Shown here: positions 35,971-45,224 of the stretch, piece by piece
How the letters are laid out: every line of letters begins with the position of its first letter
How positions within the stretch are numbered: the stretch's first letter is position 1
Source of the DNA: Glaciecola sp047637355
Lineage (GTDB): Bacteria > Pseudomonadota > Gammaproteobacteria > Enterobacterales > Alteromonadaceae
Direction of reading: 5' to 3'
Assembly: GCA_047637355.1 (NCBI GenBank)
Contig: JBLIKA010000006.1
Location: 1 to 60,223, forward strand
Length of the DNA: 60,223 bases
Made by a program: the position numbers and the translations under genes
Notes under the pieces: generated by a model
What the model was told of the DNA's origin: nothing
What the model saw: the letters and a program-made list of their open reading frames with translations, nothing else
Database searches by the model: none

Positions 35971-36900
35971 ATGCCAATTAAAATTCCTTCCGACTTGCCA
36001 GCATTAGATGTGTTATTACAAGAAAACATCTTTGCCATGGACAGTGACCGCGCTGCTAGCCAAAATATTCGTCCGCTAGAAGTTGGGATATTGAATTTAA
36101 TGCCAAACAAAATTGAAACTGAAATTCAGATTTTGAGATTATTATCCAATACACCTATTCAAATTAATGTCGACTTAATCCGGTTTGATGAAACTACGCC
36201 AAAAAACACACCGAAGTCGCACATGGACGCCTTCTATCATGAGTTTAGTGAAGTTTCTGATAAAAAATATGATGGCTGGATTGTCACTGGTGCACCATTA
36301 GGTATGTTGGAATATGAAGACGTTAAATATTGGGACAAAATGACCGAATTGTTAGATTGGGCAGAAGAAAACGTGCAATCTACGATTTTTCTTTGTTGGG
36401 CGGCTCATGCGGCTATGTATCATTTTTACGGTGTTCAGCGTCAATTACGAATAAACAAGTTATCTGGCGTATTCGAACACGATGTAGTGCAACCAAATGA
36501 CCAACTAATGCGTGGTTTCGATCCTATTTTTTGGGCTCCTCATAGCCGCATCGGCGAAATTCGTAACCAAGATTATGACAAAGTGTCAGGCTTAACTGTA
36601 TTGGCTCAATCAGCGGCAGCTGGTACCTATATTAGTGCCACTGATGATCGTCGGCTAGTTTTTGTGACAGGCCACCCTGAGTATGACTCTAATACCCTGG
36701 CGCAAGAGTATGAGCGTGATCTGGAATCTGGGCTTGAGCCTGCCATTCCAGAAAATTATTTTACAGCCAACGATCCGAGCAAAGAACCGATTGTACGTTG
36801 GAAGTCACATGGCAATTTACTGCTGACTAATTGGCTTAATTATTACGTATATCAAAACACGCCGTATGATTTAAGTACACTCAGGCGACGTGAATGTTAA
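35971..36900 (+). CDS. metA: Homoserine O-succinyltransferase
   Basis: Transfers an acyl group to homoserine, the first committed step of methionine synthesis. 309 aa, colinear with E. coli MetA: LNLMPNKIETE, VTGAPLGMLEYEDVKYW, nucleophile Cys142 (FLCWAAHAA) and catalytic His in VTGHPEYDSNT. Residue 111 is Gly, which established work on the family links to succinyl-CoA rather than acetyl-CoA use. ATG 35971 is preferred over the in-frame GTG 35962, since GGTGG then sits 5 nt upstream and MPIKIP matches the family start. A triple MetJ operator lies upstream; metH genes follow. Confidence 0.96.
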   Translation: MPIKIPSDLPALDVLLQENIFAMDSDRAASQNIRPLEVGILNLMPNKIETEIQILRLLSNTPIQINVDLIRFDETTPKNTPKSHMDAFYHEFSEVSDKKYDGWIVTGAPLGMLEYEDVKYWDKMTELLDWAEENVQSTIFLCWAAHAAMYHFYGVQRQLRINKLSGVFEHDVVQPNDQLMRGFDPIFWAPHSRIGEIRNQDYDKVSGLTVLAQSAAAGTYISATDDRRLVFVTGHPEYDSNTLAQEYERDLESGLEPAIPENYFTANDPSKEPIVRWKSHGNLLLTNWLNYYVYQNTPYDLSTLRRREC

Positions 36901-36961
36901 GTTCATTCATCATAGCTAAAACAATAAACTGATTAAAACGGCAACATAAAAGAGAGACATA

Positions 36962-38023
36962 GTGAGCAAGACCTCAAACAGCCTGAAGCGCTTAACTAAC
37001 ATAGCAAAACAGCGCATATTAATACTAGATGGTGCAATGGGAACAATGATCCAGGAGCAACAATTGGATGAAGCTGATTATCGGGGTGAACCATATAAAA
37101 ACTGGCATTGCGATGTGAAAGGTAACAATGACTTATTGGCTATTACCCAACCTGATATTATCAAGAATATCCACCGTGAATATCTCGCGGCAGGTGCTGA
37201 CATTATTGAAACTAATACATTTAATGCTACTACCATTTCAATGTCAGATTACGACATGCAAGATGAGGCTCGCCAAATTAACTTAAGCGCCGCCAAATTA
37301 GCGCGTGAAGCTGCGGATGAATTTAGTGCCAAAACACCGGACAAGCCGCGTTTTGTTGCTGGAGTTATTGGTCCAACTAGTCGCACCGCTTCTATCTCGC
37401 CTGATGTTAACGATCCAGGCAAGCGTAATGTGCATTTCGATGAGTTGGTTGAAGCATACAAAGAATCGACGCATGCGCTCATTGAGGGCAAAGTTGATTT
37501 AATATTAATCGAAACCATTTTCGATACCTTAAACGCGAAAGCAGCTGTATATGCAGTTGAAGAGGTGTTTGAGGAATCTGGTATCACGTTACCAGTGATG
37601 ATTTCAGGCACAATTACTGACGCATCTGGGAGAACACTATCAGGTCAAACATCGGAAGCATTTTACTATTCAATGCGCCACGTTAAACCATTCTCAGTTG
37701 GCTTGAATTGCGCATTAGGGCCGGATCTGTTGCGTCAATATGTCGCTGAAATTTCGCGCATTGCACAGTGTAACGTGTCTGCTCATCCAAATGCTGGTTT
37801 GCCGAATGAGTTCGGTGAATACGACATGGAGGCCGAAGAGCTATCAGAGCATTTAAAAGAATGGGCGGAATCAGGATTAGTCAATATTTTGGGTGGTTGC
37901 TGTGGCAGCACACCGGAACATATTCGACAACTTGCTCAAGCTGTTGCTGGAATATGTCCTCGTCAGTTACCTGACATTGAAATTAAAATGCGTCTATCGG
38001 GCTTAGAGCCCTTCGTTCATTAG
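36962..38023 (+). CDS. metH: Methionine synthase, homocysteine-binding subunit (split MetH, part 1)
   Basis: N-terminal module of cobalamin-dependent methionine synthase as a separate 353-aa protein. It holds the homocysteine/zinc-binding barrel: ILDGAMGTMIQEQQLDEADY, ETNTFNATTISMSDY, and the zinc ligands in GLNCALGPD and GGCCGSTPEHI. It ends RLSGLEPFVH, exactly where the E. coli protein passes into the linker before the folate domain. The stop is followed 8 nt later by the second part in a different frame, with its own ribosome binding site. Confidence 0.92.
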   Translation: MSKTSNSLKRLTNIAKQRILILDGAMGTMIQEQQLDEADYRGEPYKNWHCDVKGNNDLLAITQPDIIKNIHREYLAAGADIIETNTFNATTISMSDYDMQDEARQINLSAAKLAREAADEFSAKTPDKPRFVAGVIGPTSRTASISPDVNDPGKRNVHFDELVEAYKESTHALIEGKVDLILIETIFDTLNAKAAVYAVEEVFEESGITLPVMISGTITDASGRTLSGQTSEAFYYSMRHVKPFSVGLNCALGPDLLRQYVAEISRIAQCNVSAHPNAGLPNEFGEYDMEAEELSEHLKEWAESGLVNILGGCCGSTPEHIRQLAQAVAGICPRQLPDIEIKMRLSGLEPFVH

Positions 38024-38031
38024 GATTTTTT

Positions 38032-40695
38032 GTGACTACTGATTTTTCTAGTTTTATCAATGTAGGTGAAAGAACCAACGTCACCGGTTCAGCTATGTTC
38101 AAGCGCCTGATCATGGACGATGATTTCGAAGCCGCACTGGACGTTGCGCGCCATCAAGTCGCCAATGGTGCACAAATTATTGATATCAACATGGATGAAG
38201 CCATGTTGGACTCGGAAGCCGCAATGGTGCGCTTTCTTAATCTAATTGCATCTGAACCCGATATTTCGAGGGTTCCGATCATGATTGACTCATCCAAGTG
38301 GTCAATTATTGAAGCGGGTTTAAAATGCGTTCAAGGCAAAGCGATTGTTAACTCTATTAGCTTAAAAGAAGGCGAGGAACTGTTTTTAGCGCAAGCGAAA
38401 AAAATTAAACGCTATGGTGCAGCTACAGTTGTTATGGCGTTTGATGAAAGCGGTCAAGCTGATACGCAAGTACGTAAGTTCGAAATATGTAAACGTAGCT
38501 ATAAACTATTAGTTGAAAAGCTCGATTTCCCGCCGGAAGACATTATCTTCGATCCGAATATCTTTGCTGTTGCGACTGGTATTGAAGAGCACAACAATTA
38601 TGCGGTCGACTTCATAGAAGCGACCCGCCAAATTCGTTCTCATTTGCCGCATTGCCATGTGTCAGGTGGGTTGTCCAATATATCGTTCTCATTCCGTGGC
38701 AACAACCCTGTGCGTGAAGCTATGCATAGCGTCTTTTTGTACTATGCAATTCGTGCCGGTATGGACATGGGAATTGTCAATGCAGGTCAGCTAGAAGTTT
38801 ATGATCAGATACCCGCTGAGCTCAGAGATGCAGTTGAGGATGTCATACTCAATCGTCATCCAGATGCCACCGATAAACTACTCGAATTAGCACCAAAATA
38901 TCAAGGCGATGGTAAAGCTGCCGCAAAAGAAGATTTAACTTGGCGCGAATGGCCAGTCAGTAAACGCTTAGAGCACGCATTAGTTAAAGGTATTACCGAC
39001 TATATAATTGATGATACTGAGGAAGCTCGACTCGCAGCTGAACGTCCCTTGCACGTCATTGAAGGTCCATTAATGGACGGTATGAATGTGGTCGGCGATT
39101 TGTTTGGCGAAGGCAAAATGTTTTTACCGCAAGTGGTCAAATCGGCGCGTGTAATGAAAAAAGCAGTGGCGCATTTACAGCCTTACATTGAAGCAGAAAA
39201 GTCTGGTGTGCGCAGCTCAAACGGTAAAATCATAATGGCAACCGTGAAAGGCGACGTACATGATATTGGTAAAAATATTGTGGGTGTTGTACTTCAATGC
39301 AATAATTTTGAAGTAATCGATTTAGGCGTCATGGTACCTGCAGCTAAAATTTTGCAAGTGGCCAAAGACGAAAATGCTGACATGATTGGGTTGTCAGGGC
39401 TTATCACTCCTTCGTTGGATGAAATGGTTCAAGTGGCCAAGGAAATGCAGCGTTTAAAGATGGATTTGCCGCTACTAATTGGCGGTGCAACGACGTCAAA
39501 AGCGCATACCGCAGTTAAAATAGAGCAAAATTATGACTATCCGGTTATTTATGTTCCTAATGCGAGTCGTGCTGTTGGTGTCTGTCAGAAACTAATTTCA
39601 CTCGAACATCGCGATACTTATGCTAAAGAAATTTCGGCGGAATATGAAAAGGTGCGTATCGCGCATGCGAAAAAGACACCGCGCACCAAAGCGATTAATT
39701 TTAGCGATGCAAAAACTAATAAATTCAGCTGTGACTGGGCAAATTATGAGCCTGTTAAACCTGCATTTCTTGGTACTAAAACCGTTGAGGTAGATTTAAG
39801 AACGCTAAGAAAGTATATCGATTGGACTCCCTTTTTCTTAACGTGGTCGCTCGCTGGCAAGTACCCACGCATTTTGAATGATGAGGTCGTTGGGGATGAG
39901 GCAAAGAGTGTATTCAAAGACGCAAACGACATGCTTGACAGTTTATGTGCCAATAAAAAGCTCAAAGCGAAAGGCAGAGTGGGTATATTTCCTGCTAATT
40001 CTCAAGGTGAAGATGTCTTGGTCTTTAGCCCGGACGCGCGCAAAAAAGACGATGGCACGGATGTTCAGAATCTAACCGGGTCTCATATAGGCGTTGCACA
40101 TCATTTGCGTCAACAAACACATAAGCCCAAAGGACCAAATTACTGTTTAAGTGATTTTGTTATGCCTTTGTCACAACATCGAACTGATTATATGGGGGCT
40201 TTTGCTGTTACCGCTGGTATCGGGGAAGATGAACTCGCTAAGGCCTATGAAGCTGATGGTGACGACTACAACTCTATCATGAGTAAAGCCATTGCAGATA
40301 GACTTGCAGAAGCCTTTGCCGAATATTTGCATGAACAAGTGCGCAAAGAATTATGGGGTTACGGCAAAGATGAGCAGCTAGATAACGAAGCGCTTATTGG
40401 TGAAAAATATCAAGGTATTCGTCCTGCACCGGGCTACTCGGCTTGTCCTGAACATACCGAAAAGCAGTTGATTTGGGACTTGTTGGATGTTGAAGCAAGT
40501 ATTGGTATGCAGTTAACTTCTAGTTACGCTATGTGGCCTGGGGCATCAGTTTCGGGTTGGTATTTTGCGCACCCAGAGGCACGCTATTTTGCCGTAGCAA
40601 AAATTCAACAGGATCAGCTTAAAGACTATGCTGTGCGCAAAGATTGGTCAATTGCGGAAGCTGAAAAGTGGTTAACACCTAATCTGAATAATTAA
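38032..40695 (+). CDS. metH: Methionine synthase, folate/cobalamin/activation subunit (split MetH, part 2)
   Basis: 887-aa remainder of MetH, starting at GTG 38032 behind AGGA. Modules in order: pterin-binding barrel (FINVGERTNVTGSAMFKRLI; DINMDEAMLDSEAAMVRFL), cobalamin cap and B12-binding domain with axial His (VKGDVHDIGKNIVGVVLQC), and the reactivation domain that binds S-adenosylmethionine (RPAPGYSACPEHTEK; MWPGASVSGWYFAHPEARYF). All modules are intact compared with E. coli MetH, so the split enzyme is probably functional as a two-protein complex. Confidence 0.94.
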   Translation: MTTDFSSFINVGERTNVTGSAMFKRLIMDDDFEAALDVARHQVANGAQIIDINMDEAMLDSEAAMVRFLNLIASEPDISRVPIMIDSSKWSIIEAGLKCVQGKAIVNSISLKEGEELFLAQAKKIKRYGAATVVMAFDESGQADTQVRKFEICKRSYKLLVEKLDFPPEDIIFDPNIFAVATGIEEHNNYAVDFIEATRQIRSHLPHCHVSGGLSNISFSFRGNNPVREAMHSVFLYYAIRAGMDMGIVNAGQLEVYDQIPAELRDAVEDVILNRHPDATDKLLELAPKYQGDGKAAAKEDLTWREWPVSKRLEHALVKGITDYIIDDTEEARLAAERPLHVIEGPLMDGMNVVGDLFGEGKMFLPQVVKSARVMKKAVAHLQPYIEAEKSGVRSSNGKIIMATVKGDVHDIGKNIVGVVLQCNNFEVIDLGVMVPAAKILQVAKDENADMIGLSGLITPSLDEMVQVAKEMQRLKMDLPLLIGGATTSKAHTAVKIEQNYDYPVIYVPNASRAVGVCQKLISLEHRDTYAKEISAEYEKVRIAHAKKTPRTKAINFSDAKTNKFSCDWANYEPVKPAFLGTKTVEVDLRTLRKYIDWTPFFLTWSLAGKYPRILNDEVVGDEAKSVFKDANDMLDSLCANKKLKAKGRVGIFPANSQGEDVLVFSPDARKKDDGTDVQNLTGSHIGVAHHLRQQTHKPKGPNYCLSDFVMPLSQHRTDYMGAFAVTAGIGEDELAKAYEADGDDYNSIMSKAIADRLAEAFAEYLHEQVRKELWGYGKDEQLDNEALIGEKYQGIRPAPGYSACPEHTEKQLIWDLLDVEASIGMQLTSSYAMWPGASVSGWYFAHPEARYFAVAKIQQDQLKDYAVRKDWSIAEAEKWLTPNLNN

Positions 40696-40732
40696 GCTTT
40701 ATTAGTTTATGTTAGGTTTAGTTATGCATTAG

Positions 40733-40751
40733 TGCCTTGTGTTGCAAGGCA
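40733..40751 (+). terminator. Possible weak terminator after metH
   Basis: Seven-bp stem TGCCTTG/CAAGGCA with a 5-nt loop, ~35 nt after metH. The T-run begins only 14 nt after the stem, so intrinsic termination is doubtful. Confidence 0.35.
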
Positions 40752-40871
40752 TTGCATAAAAATCGTTTTTTAATGTCCTTTTGATATCATAAGTGATGAC
40801 CGAATTAGCTATGATATATTGATTCAAAGCACTAATGTAGGGCGCTTTTTTATTTTTAACTAGGATAAATA

Positions 40872-41477
40872 ATGGAACAAAAACCGTTTAGCCAAGCGTG
40901 CGAAAATAATAAGAAGCCGATTTTACAACAGCTAAAAAAAGCATTTTCTACAGTTCATAATGTGCTTGAGATCGGCTCTGGGACAGGTCAACATGCTGCA
41001 TATTTTGCGCGCAAGTTACCTCACGTGCAATGGCACTGTTCCGATGTTGAAGAATACCATGATGGCATTAACCAGTGGATTGATGAATTTCCAAGCAAAA
41101 ATCTTTATCGTCCATTCGTTTTAAAGCTAGCTCGGGATGAGTGGGTTAGTTCCTCGGCAATTTCACATCAGCCATTTGATGGAATATATACGGCCAATAC
41201 TGCTCATATAATGCTTGAGCACGAAATCCAATCACTTATGCAGTCGGTTGCTGCTCATTTACCTAAGAGAGGCGTATTTTGCCAATATGGGCCTTTTATC
41301 GTCGATGGTAAATTTACCAGTAAAAGCAATCAGGAGTTTCATGAAAAGTTACTGTTAAGTGGCCGTGGAGGTTATCGCGATATCGATCAACTGGCTGCTT
41401 GGGCTCCGCAACTTGCATTGAGCGCAAAAGTTGATATGCCTACAAATAACATGATGTTGGTATGGCAAGCTAAATAG
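40872..41477 (+). CDS. DUF938 family class I SAM-dependent methyltransferase
   Basis: 201 aa with the DUF938 start (FSQACENNKKPILQQLKKAF), a SAM-binding glycine loop (VLEIGSGTGQHAAYFA), a motif-II acidic residue (HCSDVEEYHDG) and the family-specific ANTAHIMLE and CQYGPFIVDGKFTSKSNQEF. The substrate is unknown. It ends before a bidirectional terminator shared with the convergent M13 peptidase gene. Confidence 0.85.
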   Translation: MEQKPFSQACENNKKPILQQLKKAFSTVHNVLEIGSGTGQHAAYFARKLPHVQWHCSDVEEYHDGINQWIDEFPSKNLYRPFVLKLARDEWVSSSAISHQPFDGIYTANTAHIMLEHEIQSLMQSVAAHLPKRGVFCQYGPFIVDGKFTSKSNQEFHEKLLLSGRGGYRDIDQLAAWAPQLALSAKVDMPTNNMMLVWQAK

Positions 41478-41506
41478 CCTTTATCAGGCGTGAGAATAGT
41501 TTAATA

Positions 41507-41536
41507 AAAAAGCCCCAAATTATATTGGGGCTTTTT
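41507..41536. terminator. Bidirectional terminator
   Basis: Perfect 12-bp stem AAAAAGCCCCAA/TTGGGGCTTTTT with a 6-nt loop and poly-A/poly-T arms. It serves the DUF938 gene on + and the M13 peptidase gene on -. Confidence 0.92.
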
Positions 41537-41553
41537 GCTTTCAGATTGTCAAA

Positions 41554-43647
41554 CTACCAAATACGTACTCGATCCTCTGGTGCAAGATACAGCGCGTCAC
41601 CTGGTTGTACGTCAAACGCGGTATACCAAGCATCATGATTACGCGGTGCTTGGGCTCTGTATCGACCAGGCGCATGCGTACCTGCACGAAGTTGATTGAG
41701 CATGCTTTGTTCAGTGCGTTTTTCGCGCCAAACTTGTGCCCAAGCTAAAAAGAAACGTTGGTCTCCCGTTAACCCTTCAATAATGGGCGCTTCTTTGCCT
41801 TTCAACGACAACTGATAAGCGTGGTAAGCCATAGAAAGGCCACCTACATCACCAATGTTCTCTCCCAAACTGTTTCGCCCATTCACAAAGTTACCTTCGA
41901 TAGGTTCATATTCACTGTATTGAGCGGCAAGTTTGTCGGTTTTAACATCAAATGCAGCGCGATCTTCTGCAGTCCACCAGTTACGTTGAATACCATTGGC
42001 ATCAGATTTTGAACCTTGGTCATCAAAGCCATGTCCCATTTCATGCCCAATAACAGCGCCTATTGCGCCGTAGTTAACCGCGTCATCAGCATTTGGATCG
42101 AAGAAAGGGGCTTCTAAAATAGCGGCAGGAAATACAATTTCATTAAACGAACTATTGTAATAGGCATTAACTCGCTGTGGTGCCATACCCCAGCGTTCTC
42201 TATCTGTTTTTATTAGTTCACGTTCAACACTTTGAGATTGGAAAAATTGGCGTAAGTTTTGTACATTCCCGATGAGATCATCAGTACCAATGGAAACGCC
42301 TTCAAATGACTGCCATTCATCTGGGTAGCCAATTTTTGGCCGAAAAGCCATTAGCTTCTCTTTGGCATTCACTTTTGTTTCACTACCCATCCAATCAAGA
42401 TTGTCGATACGCTCGCCGAGCGCTTTGCGCAAGTTCTCAACTAAGCTTGCCATTTGTTCTTTTGAGCTTTCTGGAAAATATTTTTCTACATAAACTTGAC
42501 CAATAGCAAAACCCAATGACTGTGTTCCGGACATTTCAGAAATAGCTCTTTTCCAGCGAGGTCTAGGTTCTTTTTGTCCATTTAACATTGTTCCATAAAA
42601 CGCAAAATTGTTCAGGTAGACTTCGTCGGACAGCATGTCAGAGTTATTGCTAATGGTATGGTAACGCAGGTAATCTTTCCAAACTGAGAGTGGCTGACTA
42701 TTAACTAGTTTGATCATTTCCTTTACTGGTTCTGGTTGGGTAATGTTCAAATTTGGAATTTGATAACCAGAAGATGCAAAATAGGTATCCCAGTCAAAGC
42801 CGGCATAGTCTTTTAGCAAATCGGCTCGAGCAATTTGGTTGAGTGATAGGTCACGATTTCTGCGCTTTTCGCGAGGCCACTGTGCTTCTGCAATTTTTGT
42901 TTCCAAAGCAATAATTTGATCAGCTTTGTTTGCTGCATCTTCAACGCCGATAAAAGAAAGGGTCTTGGTGATGTTTTCTTTATAGGCGGCTAGAATGTCA
43001 TTGAAACGTTCGGAATCTGTCAAATAGTAACTACGGTCAGGCAGACCAAGACCGCTAGCCCCTACAGACATTTGATATGCATCTGGATCTAACCTGTTAA
43101 AGCCAAGTCCAGCATTTATTGGGCTTGTCACCCCCGAGATCCATGCGTTACCAAAAACTGATGTTAAATCGATAACAGAGTCAATATCATCGATTTGATC
43201 CAATACTGGTTGGATTGGCTTCAAACCTTTAGCATTTATGCTATCAATATCCATAAATGCATTGTAGAAGTTAGCAATGAGTTGCTCTTCAAACGACAAG
43301 TCTTTTGCCTTGCTAATATCATCAATAATTTGTTTAACGCGATCTTCACTGCGATCCGCTAATAAAGAAAAAGCACCATAACGTGTTTTATCCGAAGGCA
43401 TCTCAAAATTGTCATACCAAGTACCACTTGCATACATGAAAAAATCGTCACCGGGCTTAATCTCTAAATTACGCGCCGCTAACTCAACACCAAAGACACC
43501 TAATTCCGGTTTAGTGTTTAATTGCTCTAGTTTGTTTTGAACATCTTGCGCTTTTTGGGTCGCAGTAACGCCGTCTGTTTTTGTTGAATCACAAGCACCA
43601 AGCAGTAAACTGCTGAGTATAGCTATTGATAAAATTGATCTTTTCAT
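41554..43647 (-). CDS. M13 family zinc metallopeptidase, lipoprotein (PepO/neprilysin-like)
   Basis: 697-aa oligopeptidase. The N-terminus is a lipoprotein signal with lipobox LGAC (Cys19); Asp at +2 suggests inner-membrane retention if E. coli Lol rules apply. Domains: M13 N-terminal helical domain (ELAARNLEIKPGDDFFMYAS) and catalytic domain with NAYYNSSFNEIVFPAAILEA, zinc motif HEMGH (about residues 530-540) and the third ligand in GENIGDVGGLS. The substrate-binding ending (RAQAPRNHDAWYTAFDVQPG) is also present. It degrades small peptides in the cell envelope. Transcribed toward the shared terminator at 41507. Confidence 0.92.
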   Translation of the reverse strand: MKRSILSIAILSSLLLGACDSTKTDGVTATQKAQDVQNKLEQLNTKPELGVFGVELAARNLEIKPGDDFFMYASGTWYDNFEMPSDKTRYGAFSLLADRSEDRVKQIIDDISKAKDLSFEEQLIANFYNAFMDIDSINAKGLKPIQPVLDQIDDIDSVIDLTSVFGNAWISGVTSPINAGLGFNRLDPDAYQMSVGASGLGLPDRSYYLTDSERFNDILAAYKENITKTLSFIGVEDAANKADQIIALETKIAEAQWPREKRRNRDLSLNQIARADLLKDYAGFDWDTYFASSGYQIPNLNITQPEPVKEMIKLVNSQPLSVWKDYLRYHTISNNSDMLSDEVYLNNFAFYGTMLNGQKEPRPRWKRAISEMSGTQSLGFAIGQVYVEKYFPESSKEQMASLVENLRKALGERIDNLDWMGSETKVNAKEKLMAFRPKIGYPDEWQSFEGVSIGTDDLIGNVQNLRQFFQSQSVERELIKTDRERWGMAPQRVNAYYNSSFNEIVFPAAILEAPFFDPNADDAVNYGAIGAVIGHEMGHGFDDQGSKSDANGIQRNWWTAEDRAAFDVKTDKLAAQYSEYEPIEGNFVNGRNSLGENIGDVGGLSMAYHAYQLSLKGKEAPIIEGLTGDQRFFLAWAQVWREKRTEQSMLNQLRAGTHAPGRYRAQAPRNHDAWYTAFDVQPGDALYLAPEDRVRIW

Positions 43648-43862
43648 TGTTTACCTTTAGTCGTTTATTTTGGTCTTATTGTAAGTTTAAACTATTTTGT
43701 CAAATTGCTGTTTACCAGACAAATTAACGTATGACTGATTTTGTGCCAACATATTAATGGCGTCGACCGCTTAAGTCCGTAATTAAATCGTTACTTTTTG
43801 TTTCATCAGTCAATATTAATATTTAGAATATTCGTTCATTTTTTAATTGGTCACAGCAATGT

Positions 43863-43888
43863 AAGCAAGCCTATATTTAGGCTTGCTT
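43863..43888 (-). other. Perfect hairpin spanning the stop codon of the COG3146 gene
   Basis: An 11-bp perfect stem (AAGCAAGCCTA/TAGGCTTGCTT) with a 4-nt loop includes the final codons and the stop of the upstream - strand gene. No T-run follows on the - strand, so it may protect the 3' end or act as a Rho-dependent or attenuating structure rather than an intrinsic terminator. Confidence 0.6.
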
Positions 43889-45199
43889 GAAGGGCAGCAC
43901 TTTTTCACCCTGCTGTTTATATTGCTCGATACCTATTTTTTCGCGTTGCAAAAAATCACGTACGGCAGCTTGAAAATCAGGGTGTTGCAAATAATGGTTT
44001 GAATAGCAAAAAGTGGGTTCAAAGCCCCTCAGTATTTTATGTTCGCCTTGCGTGCCCGGGTTGAATTGGCGCAACTGTTTTTCTATCGCGAACTCTATTC
44101 CCTGATAATAGCAACATTCAAAATGTAGGCCTGATACTTCTTGTAAAGCGCCCCAATAGCGTCCGAATAGTTGCTGGTCATTATAGAAAAAGAGGGCTGC
44201 AGCAATACATTGTTCTGCATGATAAGCCATAACAATCATAATATTACTTTGCATATTGTTTTGCAGATAATCAAAAAAATCGCTGGTTAAATAGCCGTTG
44301 TGTCCACTTCGTTTTAAATAGGTTTGTTGATAACACAAATAAAAATCGTCTAACACTTGCTGAGTTAACATGTCTCCAGTTAATCTTTTGATAATTACCG
44401 TGTCTGTCTCTGATATGCGCAGCGCTGAGGTTCGTTCTTTGCGAATAGATCGACGCTTTCGCGATGTCATTTGCTGCATGAAGTCATCAAAATTATTATA
44501 CCCTCTGTTGTGCCAGACAAATTGCACACTAAGGCGTTGTAATAGCTTGTCTTGCGCTAGCTGATTACTTTGGTAGTCAGGCAAAAATAAATAATGAAAA
44601 GATGAGGCGCGCGCTTCTTTCAACATGTTGTCTGTGCTTGCAATAATAAACGCAGTTATATCTGCAAATGAATAATCACACTTATTATTAACAAGTAGGC
44701 GGCTGCCTGTTACCGGTGTAAATGGAATGCAGGCAACTAGCTTCGGATAATAAGGGATCTGATGATGCTGATATGCGTTAGCCCAAGCGTGATCAAAAAT
44801 ATATTCACCGTAGGAATGGGTCTTTAAGTAGCAGGGAATAAAGCCAATGAGTTTTTTGATTGGACCGCTGGTTGCAACTGAATTCGGTATGACTTCAATT
44901 GTATCTTTTCCGGCTTCGGTTCCGTCCGGTAAGACCCTAATCGCATCCAGTCCGGCTTCAATCACATCTTGTTTTTCGACGTCGCCTTCGATACCATTTT
45001 GTTCCGGGTGGTCGTAAATACCAATATGGTAGCTGTGCCAGCCGGTTTCTCCATTCACACATTCAGCCACTTCTAGTCCTTTGAGGAAAACATAGCTTAA
45101 AAAAGGCGTTGAATATTCGGTATCATGATCGGATAGTTGTTGCCATTGTTCTTGAGTTATATCATCTACACTGAGAATGGGTTGCCAGCTTAACGCCAT
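43877..45199 (-). CDS. COG3146 (DUF482) GNAT/FemAB-like acyltransferase with internal duplication
   Basis: 440 aa. Family landmarks are present: STPFLSYVFLKGLEVAECV, CYLKTHSYGEYIFDHAWANA, YYPKLVACIPFTPVTGSRLL, the charged RKRRSIRKER segment and RGFEPTFCYSNHYLQHP near the end. Members are predicted N-acyltransferases; the substrate is not known. An unusual ~45-residue acidic insert (about residues 63-108) holds two tandem degenerate copies of a ~14-aa unit (VIEAGLDAIRVLP and GTEAGKDTIEVIP). The start lies only 25 nt from the divergent recX gene. Confidence 0.82.
   Translation of the reverse strand: MALSWQPILSVDDITQEQWQQLSDHDTEYSTPFLSYVFLKGLEVAECVNGETGWHSYHIGIYDHPEQNGIEGDVEKQDVIEAGLDAIRVLPDGTEAGKDTIEVIPNSVATSGPIKKLIGFIPCYLKTHSYGEYIFDHAWANAYQHHQIPYYPKLVACIPFTPVTGSRLLVNNKCDYSFADITAFIIASTDNMLKEARASSFHYLFLPDYQSNQLAQDKLLQRLSVQFVWHNRGYNNFDDFMQQMTSRKRRSIRKERTSALRISETDTVIIKRLTGDMLTQQVLDDFYLCYQQTYLKRSGHNGYLTSDFFDYLQNNMQSNIMIVMAYHAEQCIAAALFFYNDQQLFGRYWGALQEVSGLHFECCYYQGIEFAIEKQLRQFNPGTQGEHKILRGFEPTFCYSNHYLQHPDFQAAVRDFLQREKIGIEQYKQQGEKVLPFKQA
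44885..44968 (-). repeat. Two imperfect 42-bp tandem repeats in the COG3146 gene
   Basis: Copies at about 44885-44926 and 44927-44968 share about two thirds of their bases and keep the reading frame (14 codons per unit). They encode the acidic insert described for the host gene. Confidence 0.65.
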
Positions 45200-45224
45200 A
45201 TTATAAATTTACTTATTAGGAAGT

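Noticed and set aside
38018..38035. Programmed or accidental frameshift joining the two metH parts
   Set aside because: Stop TAG precedes the T-run, no slippery site lies before it, and part 2 has its own ribosome binding site and start; two genes explain the data better.
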